Below are positions 6,812-12,451 of a DNA stretch of 12,451 nucleotides, in pieces. Position numbers and translations under genes: made by a program. The stretch is from UBA12567 sp964598425 (lineage in GTDB: Bacteria; Planctomycetota; Phycisphaerae; Phycisphaerales; SM1A02). Under the pieces are notes generated by a model, which worked only from the letters and a program-made list of their open reading frames with translations, was not told the DNA's origin and did not search any database. How positions within the stretch are numbered: position 1 is the first letter of the stretch; each line of letters begins with the position of its first letter. The stretch is from assembly GCA_964598425.1 (NCBI GenBank), contig CAZRBV010000051.1, positions 1-12,451 of the forward strand, read 5' to 3'.

Positions 6812-7528
6812 GTGAGACTGAGCGTGAGGAGCGGACTACTGATCGCGTTGGCGGTTTCCTTGGCGGGCTGCAAGCAGCCGCAGGTTGCTGTTACTCAACA
6901 TGGTGGTATGCGAGAGGTGCTGCGTGAGGGCAATACGCAGCCCCGCGTATCACTGCAGCACATCGTTGCGAAGCCAGGGGCGATTGCGGTTGGCGCGCTT
7001 GCCGGGCTTGGTGGCGAGATAACGATTGTTGACGGCGACGTGTGGGTTGCCAGGTCGTCAGGTCGTGGAGCGACTGTGACCGGCCCGGATGCCCGTGATG
7101 ATGATCGAGCAACGCTGCTGACGGCGAGTCATGTCACGGCGTGGGATTCCGTCCCGCTCAAGCGCGGGGCGGCAGGGGAGGCACTCGCTGCGGACATTGC
7201 CGCAGCTGCCAGGGCTCAGGGCATCGATACGTCAAAGCCATTTCCCTTTGTCATCGATGGCGACATCACAGAGCTCGATGCGCACGTGATTGCCGGCTCG
7301 TGCCCGATTGCCAACCCAGAGGGCGAAGCCCCGTGGAAGTTCTCGCTGCAATCGCCCGAGCGGGGCCAATTGGTCGGTTTTTACGCCGAAGATTCTGAGG
7401 GCGAACTGACCCACCATGGATCGCTGACGCATACGCACGTCGTGCTCCCGCGGCCTGACGGAATACTCACGGCGCACGCAGACCACGCGGGCGTTGCTGC
7501 TGGGGCCGTTCTTCGCTTGCCGCAATAG
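6812..7528 (+). CDS. Lipoprotein resembling alpha-acetolactate decarboxylase
   Basis: This is a 238-aa predicted lipoprotein from GTG 6812. Residues 1-19 are a lipoprotein signal peptide with lipobox L-A-G-C (17-20), so Cys20 should be lipidated. The rest follows the order of the acetolactate decarboxylase family (AlsD/BudA): GALAGLGGEITIVDGDVWV (61-79) matches the family's 'G-x-x-x-x-L-x-G-E-x-x-x-x-D-G' strand. PFPFVIDGDI (143-152) matches the middle strand, GQLVGFYAEDSEG (185-197) matches the 'GxxVGFxxP' strand, and THTH (206-209) with His222 or His225 mimics the HxH...H zinc site. The catalytic Arg expected after the middle strand is not obvious (DAHVIAG), and acetolactate decarboxylases are normally cytoplasmic. 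So the fold assignment is fair but the enzymatic activity is doubtful. It converges with the YcaQ-family gene, 25 bp away. Confidence 0.6.
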   Translation: MRLSVRSGLLIALAVSLAGCKQPQVAVTQHGGMREVLREGNTQPRVSLQHIVAKPGAIAVGALAGLGGEITIVDGDVWVARSSGRGATVTGPDARDDDRATLLTASHVTAWDSVPLKRGAAGEALAADIAAAARAQGIDTSKPFPFVIDGDITELDAHVIAGSCPIANPEGEAPWKFSLQSPERGQLVGFYAEDSEGELTHHGSLTHTHVVLPRPDGILTAHADHAGVAAGAVLRLPQ

Positions 7529-7531
7529 GCA

Positions 7532-7545
7532 TCCGACGGGTCGGA
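7532..7545. terminator. Short hairpin between the convergent lipoprotein and YcaQ-family genes
   Basis: TCCGAC-GG-GTCGGA has 6-bp complementary arms (five practical pairs around a 4-nt loop). It lies 3 nt after the lipoprotein stop and 8 nt after the YcaQ-family stop, so it could serve both. Read on the minus strand it shares a 13-bp string with the hairpin after the di-haem oxidoreductase gene. No T-run follows. Confidence 0.45.
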
Positions 7546-7553
7546 GAAGGTGT

Positions 7554-8744
7554 TCAGGAGACGGAATCGACGCCTACGAAGGCCGCCAGGCTTCGAAGTT
7601 CGGCTTGAAGCCGCTGCGTTCGTGCGCGGTGCGGCCTGATACCCGACTCCCACCAAAGGCCGTTCACGTGGAGCGTGCCTGCATCACGATCCGTCCGCAG
7701 ATCGATGCGACCAATGAAGTGTTCGCCTTCGAGGATCGGCTGGACGTAGTACCCATATCTCCGCTTCGCAGCGGGAACGAATGCTTCAAAGCGATAGTCG
7801 AACCCGAATCGCTGGAGCAGCCGCTTGCGATCCCGAACGACGGGGTCGAATGGGCACAGCAAACGCAGGGTGCTGCGGCCGAGAAGGGGCGCATCCTCGA
7901 TTCGCCGAAGCCGCTCTTCGATGTCCGCGCAGGCAACGCAATCAATCGGTTTGTGGTCGCCATCCGACTCAGTCGTTGCAGGAATCGCCCGGCCGGATTG
8001 TATTGCTACGCGTGTCCACTCGCGAGCTTCCGAGAGGGTGACTGCGCGGAAGAATGCTGCCAGTTCGGTTGGAGTTGCCGTGCCGAGGCGATCAAGCGCG
8101 GCGCTGCAGGCCCAGTCGACGTGCGCAGACGCAGATGACTTCCGTGGTGTGTTCGGGTGGACTCGCTTGGCGAGGTCGTAGACCTTCTGGAATCCGTCGC
8201 GGCCAGCAACCGCGAGCCGGCCACTTCGCCAGAGGTACTCAAGTGCCGCCTTGGCTGGCTTCCAGTTCCACCACCCGGACCCTCGTGTGGACTCGTGTTG
8301 AAAGTCGCGGGACTTGAGCGGTCCCTCGCGGGTGATCCGGGTGAGTACGTGCCGAATGGCAGCGTCGACGTTGTCGCCCATCTGCAATGACCACCAACTG
8401 TGCTCGCGATCGTTCACCGCATATCTATCGAACCGATGCTTCCAGTGGTGGCGCCACGCGACTGGGATGACACTGGCGTCATGCGTCCAATGCTCAAACA
8501 ACGTTCGTCGTTCTTCCGTGAGGACAGTCAAATGCGACTGTGTGTATCCGGGCATGCGTGCGCGAAGCGTGAGGTGGTGGGCCCGCTCAACTGCCGCGAT
8601 GGAGTCGACCTGAACGAATCCAAGATCCGTAATGAGTCGATCCAGCATGGCAGGTCCGGGCCGTCCCTTCGGGGGCCCCGAGAGTTTCTGCGCGTCCAGC
8701 AGGAGCCGCCGGCTCTGGGTGGGAGTGATGGTGAGCAATGACAT
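7554..8744 (-). CDS. YcaQ-family (HTH_42 winged-helix) DNA glycosylase
   Basis: This 396-aa cytoplasmic protein matches the YcaQ/AlkX and AlkZ-related family. These glycosylases excise alkylated bases and, for YcaQ, unhook interstrand crosslinks. LGFVQVDSI (41-49) carries the Q-x-D catalytic signature as Gln45 and Asp47. FEHWTHDASVIP (83-94) is the family's conserved 'EHW-x-H-x-A-S-x-x-P' block. The C-terminal block LCPFDPVVRDRKRL...FGFDYRFEAFVPAAKR matches the family's 'SPFD...RDR' and 'FxFxYxxExYxPxxKRxxGYY' segments. Length matches the usual 390-410 aa. ATG 8744 precedes a family-like N-terminus but lacks a clear Shine-Dalgarno. It follows the di-haem oxidoreductase gene on the same strand with a 57-bp gap that contains a hairpin, so it is probably a separate unit. 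I leave the symbol blank because orthology to E. coli ycaQ is not shown. Confidence 0.9.
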   Translation of the reverse strand: MSLLTITPTQSRRLLLDAQKLSGPPKGRPGPAMLDRLITDLGFVQVDSIAAVERAHHLTLRARMPGYTQSHLTVLTEERRTLFEHWTHDASVIPVAWRHHWKHRFDRYAVNDREHSWWSLQMGDNVDAAIRHVLTRITREGPLKSRDFQHESTRGSGWWNWKPAKAALEYLWRSGRLAVAGRDGFQKVYDLAKRVHPNTPRKSSASAHVDWACSAALDRLGTATPTELAAFFRAVTLSEAREWTRVAIQSGRAIPATTESDGDHKPIDCVACADIEERLRRIEDAPLLGRSTLRLLCPFDPVVRDRKRLLQRFGFDYRFEAFVPAAKRRYGYYVQPILEGEHFIGRIDLRTDRDAGTLHVNGLWWESGIRPHRARTQRLQAELRSLAAFVGVDSVS

Positions 8745-8777
8745 CGACGCGGGCGATGGTATCGCAGCGAGTATGCC

Positions 8778-8796
8778 TCCGACCCGACGGGTCGGA
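8778..8796 (-). terminator. Perfect 8-bp hairpin after the di-haem oxidoreductase gene
   Basis: TCCGACCC-GAC-GGGTCGGA is a perfect 8-bp stem with a 3-nt loop, starting 5 nt beyond the stop codon on the minus strand. Its GC-rich stem and position suit a terminator or 3'-end stabiliser; no U-run follows, so strict intrinsic termination is uncertain. Confidence 0.55.
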
Positions 8797-8801
8797 TGTG
8801 T

Positions 8802-11531
8802 TCAGCAGGGGCCCCAGTTGGCGATGAGCTGGGCGATGTCGTCGGTATCGACAGCACCGTCGCCATCGAGGTCGGCGCTGCCGGGATCACCCCAGTGCGT
8901 GAGCATGAGCAGTAAGTCGTTGAGGTCGACTACGCCGTCAATGGTGATGTCGCCGACACACGTCGGCTGGCCGATGTCATCGAAGATCGGATCGGCAAAT
9001 GGATACGTGGTGTACGCCACGAGTTGATCACGCTGCGCCTGGTTCATAGCGAGCACCGCGTCACGCGACGCCTCGGCCTCGCCGCCATGCCAGAGAATTG
9101 CTTCCATGATTGATCGTGCCCGTCCATCGTGCAGGAAGTTCGGCTCGGCGCCGCCCGATTCAGGATCCTCGCATGTTTCCGGCACGCCAAGAACCTGTCC
9201 GACGTACGAGAGCGCCCACAGTGGCGGCGTTCGCCATTCACTTCCGGAGGCCTCAAAGTGGGGGCGATTGTCCGCCAGGTCAGGACCCATGTCATGGAGC
9301 AGGAGATCAGTAAACGGTTCGATGTCCATGTTGCGATACGCCGCGACCTCGTGGGCCGGCCCGGTTCGCAGCGTTGGCGTGTGACATGCGTGGCAGCTCG
9401 CTTGTTTGAAGAGATACATCCCTGCAATTGCTTCTTCGTCCTCGAAGTTTCGCCGTGGCGGAAGCGTCAAGCCCTGGAGATACCCCGCGATGTCATCGAG
9501 TTCGTCTGCGCTGACTTCGGGGCCATTGCCCTCGTCGCAATCAATCTGTTCATCGCCGCAGTCTTCCATTGGATACAGGCTTGAGGTCAGCCCCATGTCT
9601 GCGAGATATGCGCCAGCCGCCTGTTGTCGAAGGCTCGGCTGGTTTGCTTTCCACCCAAAGCGGCCCAGACGAGTTTCTGCCGCTGCCTGATCCCACACGT
9701 AGTTGGCGCGCCCGGAGATGCCGTCGGCGTCCAGGTCGTCCTCATCGACCCGCGAGAGAATCTCTGACTCAGACACAGCTTCAAGCATGCCCAACCCGGC
9801 AAGGATCGGCGCGATGCGCGGTGAGAACTCGGCCTGGCCGGCGTAGCCAGCGGACCCATCGACATCCGGCAGGTTCGTGCCGAGTGATCCGGATTCCATG
9901 CCGTGAAACTCGTATGTCGGTTTGCGAAGCGTCCATGGAGTTCCGTCGTCGAAGGTGCCATGGACGTCGGTGTACTGAACGCGGAGCTGTCCCTCGGGCG
10001 TAGCAGTATTGGAGGCGCCCGGACTGAGTTGGCCGCCATAGAGCGGATGGGGAATCGGCTCGCCGTGCGGGCCTGATCCGGGAATACTGAGCTGGGCAAC
10101 AAGCGAGATCTGATCGACGCCTTCATATGGCGTCTCGCCGCGACCGTCCAAGGCGTGGCACTGAATGCACGATGCGGCATTGAAGCGAGGCCCGAGCAGG
10201 TTTGTTTGATGCACAGGACTTGCGTCGAGCGGTTGCCCGATTGGCCCCGCGCAGCAATCGAAGTAGGTTGAAACGTTGAGCAGGTCGCCTGTGTTCCAAT
10301 CAGTTTCGAAGAACAGCTTGCCCGCAAGGAACCGTTTGAGGTCCTCGTGTGCCAGCGATGGCGCATGCTGCGCCAGTCCGAATCGCGGACTGAACACGTT
10401 GGGTGTGGTGGCGGGGCCGACCGGAGTGGCGCGTGGATTCGGGGTCTCGGGTCCGAACGATCCCGAGCCAGCGCGGTAGTAGTAGAAGTCGGAGTAATAG
10501 ATCGAGACTGGGTTGTCCGCAGGTAGATCAACAAAGGCGAAGTCGAAGTCGATGATGGCGCCGGGAGTGATGTCTTCGATCGATCCGGTGAAGACATTGT
10601 CGTTTTTGGTGAGCTTCGTATTGACGACGGTGAGCGGTCGATTGCACGAGGCCGAATAGGGATCGTTCTCGACGAAGTACTTGAAGTCCATCTGGCCGAC
10701 TTCGAGGCCGGGGTCGATGGTGGCGGTGACATCCACACGCGTACCCCAGTCGGTGACCTCAATCTCGAAAGTTCGACCTTCGCCGTAGTCCTCTACGTAG
10801 TTGTCGAATCGCCACTCATTGGGGTGCCGGTGGTGGAACCGGCCGGACTGGCGCGTAGCGAGGGGCCAGTCCGGCTCGGTTGCCGGGTCACCAATGACAC
10901 GCTCATGCAGCGCCGTATAGACGGTCTGAATGCCGATGAGTTGTTGAAACCAGTACGTGACAGACTGGCCTGCAATGGCATCCGGGAGTTCGACCTCCCA
11001 GACACCGTCGGTTTCCTCGATCAGCGGTACCGTCACGAACGGTCCGTCGTCGAGGCGGAGGGTGGCAGACACTTGCGTGGTTTCGGGAATGCCGAAGCCG
11101 GGCGCGCCCGCCTGGAAGTGGAGCAAAGGAATGCCATCACGGACGAGGATGTCGTGTCGAAATCCTCTGGTCGGTGGCGGTGTGACGTCGTCGCGTTCAA
11201 AGGCGGTGCACTCGGTGTCGAGTGTGACGTTGTGTTCCGGGTAGGTGTATTGCTGAGGGTTCTGGATGAGCAGCGAAAAGGACACGCTGTCTCCAACGGA
11301 CACGCTTCCAATGTCGTGCGTGTAGACGCCGGGGCTTTGCTGCGTCATGGCCCATCCACCTGTGCCTGGTGGCGTGGGGAAGATGATCATGAGGGTGGTG
11401 GATGGGTCAGCGTGCACTTCGACTCGTGCGCCGCCGTCCACCGGGCACAGGGTGCCCCTGTAGTCGGGCGTGGACGCTACCGCGTGGGACGCGGCTGCGA
11501 CCGCAAGGGCATGTGTGTAGAGATGGCACAT
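8802..11531 (-). CDS. Exported di-haem oxidoreductase (DHOR family) with N-terminal beta domains and dockerin tail
   Basis: This is a 909-aa cytochrome-c-type oxidoreductase of unknown substrate. ATG 11531 is chosen because GAGGGAG lies five bases upstream and the signal peptide (MCHLYTHALAVAAASHAVAS) begins there; an ATG at 11555 lacks a ribosome site. Residues about 24-360 are beta-rich and unrecognised, with a notable EWRFDNYVEDY segment (239-249). The DHOR domain covers about 380-845. It has haem motifs CIQCH (455-459) and CHACH (713-717), LGRFGWKANQPSLRQQ (622-637), WRTPPLWALSYVG (766-778), and FLHDGRARSIMEAILWHGGEA (799-819). These phrases are diagnostic of the family (COG3488, 'thiol oxidoreductase'). 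Residues 858-909 are a dockerin-like tail ending WGPC, whose first loop (DITIDG) is degenerate. Known DHOR proteins are roughly half this size. It needs c-type cytochrome maturation in the periplasm. Confidence 0.9.
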   Translation of the reverse strand: MCHLYTHALAVAAASHAVASTPDYRGTLCPVDGGARVEVHADPSTTLMIIFPTPPGTGGWAMTQQSPGVYTHDIGSVSVGDSVSFSLLIQNPQQYTYPEHNVTLDTECTAFERDDVTPPPTRGFRHDILVRDGIPLLHFQAGAPGFGIPETTQVSATLRLDDGPFVTVPLIEETDGVWEVELPDAIAGQSVTYWFQQLIGIQTVYTALHERVIGDPATEPDWPLATRQSGRFHHRHPNEWRFDNYVEDYGEGRTFEIEVTDWGTRVDVTATIDPGLEVGQMDFKYFVENDPYSASCNRPLTVVNTKLTKNDNVFTGSIEDITPGAIIDFDFAFVDLPADNPVSIYYSDFYYYRAGSGSFGPETPNPRATPVGPATTPNVFSPRFGLAQHAPSLAHEDLKRFLAGKLFFETDWNTGDLLNVSTYFDCCAGPIGQPLDASPVHQTNLLGPRFNAASCIQCHALDGRGETPYEGVDQISLVAQLSIPGSGPHGEPIPHPLYGGQLSPGASNTATPEGQLRVQYTDVHGTFDDGTPWTLRKPTYEFHGMESGSLGTNLPDVDGSAGYAGQAEFSPRIAPILAGLGMLEAVSESEILSRVDEDDLDADGISGRANYVWDQAAAETRLGRFGWKANQPSLRQQAAGAYLADMGLTSSLYPMEDCGDEQIDCDEGNGPEVSADELDDIAGYLQGLTLPPRRNFEDEEAIAGMYLFKQASCHACHTPTLRTGPAHEVAAYRNMDIEPFTDLLLHDMGPDLADNRPHFEASGSEWRTPPLWALSYVGQVLGVPETCEDPESGGAEPNFLHDGRARSIMEAILWHGGEAEASRDAVLAMNQAQRDQLVAYTTYPFADPIFDDIGQPTCVGDITIDGVVDLNDLLLMLTHWGDPGSADLDGDGAVDTDDIAQLIANWGPC

Positions 11532-11536
11532 AGCAA

Positions 11537-11543
11537 CTCCCTC
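11537..11543 (-). promoter_or_regulatory. Ribosome binding site setting the di-haem oxidoreductase start
   Basis: GAGGGAG on the minus strand ends five bases before ATG 11531. The sequence GGGAGTTGC that it begins also precedes the porin ATG, suggesting a shared local style of initiation region. Confidence 0.65.
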
Positions 11544-11837
11544 GGCGACCCTCATCAGAGGGCGCGACCCAACCTACGGAAGGGTGGGTGGAGTGGTGCG
11601 GCACTTCTGTGGATTCGGGTGCGGCGGCTCAGGGTGCGCGGCGCATTCGACACAGAGCAACCAGCCGCCAGATCGAGCCTCAACGCTCCATTTGAATGGC
11701 GAGCAAGGTGGGTTGGGTGGGTGTCCAGTGGGTTGTGGCCGCACCTTGTTCCCCTAAATGGCGGTTATAGACAGTTTCCTGGCCCCCTGTGGCAGCACCC
11801 CGAGCCCCCCTGTCTACGCAGAGAAAGCTTGCGCCAC
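11544..11837. other. Intergenic region upstream of the di-haem oxidoreductase gene
   Basis: This stretch of roughly 300 bases has no credible gene. It should contain the promoter of the di-haem oxidoreductase and the end of the small membrane-protein transcript, both on the minus strand. I found no convincing -35/-10 pair. It holds an imperfect hairpin around CCATT-TG-AATGG (11688-11699, with flanking GCT/AGC pairs), a repeated CCCCCTGT (11783-11790 and 11806-11813) and the inverted repeat listed separately. A long plus-strand open frame crosses it but is antisense to the oxidoreductase gene and looks non-coding. Confidence 0.5.
11768..11816. repeat. 7-bp inverted repeat enclosing a C-rich loop
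   Basis: TAGACAG (11768-11774) and CTGTCTA (11810-11816) are perfect complements separated by 35 C-rich bases. The right arm overlaps the second of two CCCCCTGT copies. It lies 22 nt beyond the stop of the small membrane-protein gene on the minus strand, so it could be a 3'-end structure for that gene or an upstream site for the oxidoreductase. Confidence 0.35.
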
Positions 11838-12020
11838 CTATTCCTTCTTCTGCCCTTTCATGAAGGGGTTGGAGAATCCATAGAAGACGAAGTACAAGAA
11901 AACAACCGACACCCAAAGCGTGATGTCATTGGCATCATCAAAGCCAAGCAGTTTCACAATCAGGTGAACCAGCACGACTGTGACAACGGCACACACGGCG
12001 AATGTCAGGAAGTATTTCAA
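11838..12020 (-). CDS. Small two-helix membrane protein, TTG start
   Basis: This is a 60-aa integral membrane protein with no recognised family. The start is TTG 12020, preceded at seven bases by AAAGGAG, the best ribosome site in the window; no ATG or GTG is suitably placed. Residues about 4-25 (FLTFAVCAVVTVVLVHLIVKLL) and 33-50 (ITLWVSVVFLYFVFYGF) form two hydrophobic helices joined by an acidic turn (GFDDAND). The tail NPFMKGQKKE is basic. By the positive-inside rule both ends would face the cytoplasm. Small proteins of this shape are often subunits or regulators of larger membrane complexes, but nothing nearby points to a partner. The overlapping longer frames on this strand lack such features and are likely spurious. 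Confidence 0.72.
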   Translation of the reverse strand: MKYFLTFAVCAVVTVVLVHLIVKLLGFDDANDITLWVSVVFLYFVFYGFSNPFMKGQKKE

Positions 12021-12027
12021 TGGAATG

Positions 12028-12034
12028 CTCCTTT
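12028..12034 (-). promoter_or_regulatory. Strong Shine-Dalgarno deciding the TTG start
   Basis: AAAGGAG on the minus strand, seven bases before TTG 12020. It is the main argument that translation of the 60-aa membrane protein begins at this unusual codon. Confidence 0.7.
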
Positions 12035-12451
12035 ACTTGGCATGATGCGTCAGATTGACTAGTCCTGCAACTAGTCCATTGCGGGCCGTGGCGATCCACT
12101 GCGACTGTTGCTGAGGGCCTGTAATGACAGATCGTTCCAACCCGGTTCGCAGTCGCGACTGCAGTGTTGGGGTTGGGGGCTTGTGACTGGCGGGCGAGCT
12201 TACTGAAGGGCCTGCTGAGAGGTGCAGCCCCGAAGGCAAACGCCACTTCGCGCTTCTCGCAAGCAACGGTGCCGCCAGAGCCCGTGAGATGTGCCCAGAT
12301 CCAATAGACTTGTCAGTGATGTTGAACTCACTAGCTCCCTTTATTCTTATTGAAGGCTGATGGCATGGCTGACCGATCGCGATATCTTCAATATTTGGGA
12401 ATACGCGCCAAGATCACCGTCGCAGTGACCTTACCCCGTTCTTAGGTCCAC
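12035..12451. other. Right-end region with no credible gene
   Basis: About 417 bases show no convincing coding frame. The left part should carry the promoter of the small membrane-protein gene, not identifiable by eye. It contains a 12-bp-period direct repeat, ACTAGTCC at 12058-12065 and again at 12070-12077. Further right are AGTGA/TCACT arms (12315-12319 and 12328-12332) in an AT-richer patch. At 12414-12428 is an imperfect hairpin, TCACCG-TCG-CAGTGA. Two tiny plus-strand frames near 12358-12445 (22 and 26 codons) are too short to support. The last 100 bases may be the edge of a repeat element or of a gene outside the window. Confidence 0.4.

Noticed and set aside
9587..10762. 391-codon minus-strand open frame
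   Set aside because: It overlaps the di-haem oxidoreductase gene in another frame and is Ser/Pro/Arg-rich with no haem or domain motif.
10824..12062. 412-codon plus-strand open frame
   Set aside because: It is antisense to the well-supported di-haem oxidoreductase gene and to the small membrane-protein gene, with no recognisable domain; high-GC shadow frame.
11938..12266. 102- and 77-codon minus-strand frames at the right end
   Set aside because: They overlap the TTG-start membrane-protein gene or its leader, lack ribosome sites and show no hydrophobic or domain structure.

Overview
The window looks like ordinary chromosomal DNA from a planctomycete, most likely of the class Phycisphaerae. 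It has high GC, and four exported proteins end in a two-half dockerin-like tail (D-x-N/D-G-D-G loops, conserved W-G-P-C ends) of the kind NCBI calls 'GC-type dockerin'. There is also an OprB-like porin with a terminal Phe, which implies a diderm envelope. The taxonomic call is inference from these tails, not from a marker gene.

Layout, left to right. A 41-bp tandem repeat array opens the window (1-161). A minus-strand gene for an unrecognised 179-aa basic protein (256-795) diverges from a plus-strand pair: an exported astacin-type zinc protease with a CARDB-like domain and dockerin tail (958-2187), then an OprB-like porin (2253-3584). Facing them on the minus strand is a two-gene unit with a good sigma70-like promoter (6677-6704): a BNR/Asp-box beta-propeller protein (6625-5264) followed 36 nt later by a lipase-like alpha/beta hydrolase (5227-3656), both with dockerin tails. 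Divergent from that unit is a lipoprotein resembling acetolactate decarboxylase (6812-7528). It converges on a YcaQ-family DNA glycosylase (8744-7554). Upstream, on the same strand, lies a large di-haem cytochrome-c-type oxidoreductase with an N-terminal beta-rich extension and a dockerin tail (11531-8802). A 60-aa two-helix membrane protein with a TTG start (12020-11838) and about 420 bp without a credible gene close the window.

Functionally the region is dominated by the cell surface and periplasm: a protease, a lipase, a propeller, a di-haem oxidoreductase, a porin and a lipoprotein. Only the YcaQ homologue and perhaps the 179-aa protein look cytoplasmic. No cohesin partner, sortase, phage gene, CRISPR array, tRNA or rRNA was seen. 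I see no clear novel multi-gene system. The most useful new observations are the covariation of cysteines in the four dockerin tails, which suggests specific disulfide pairings, a shared hairpin placed just after two stop codons, the 41-bp array built on a 25-bp core, and the unusual DHOR architecture.
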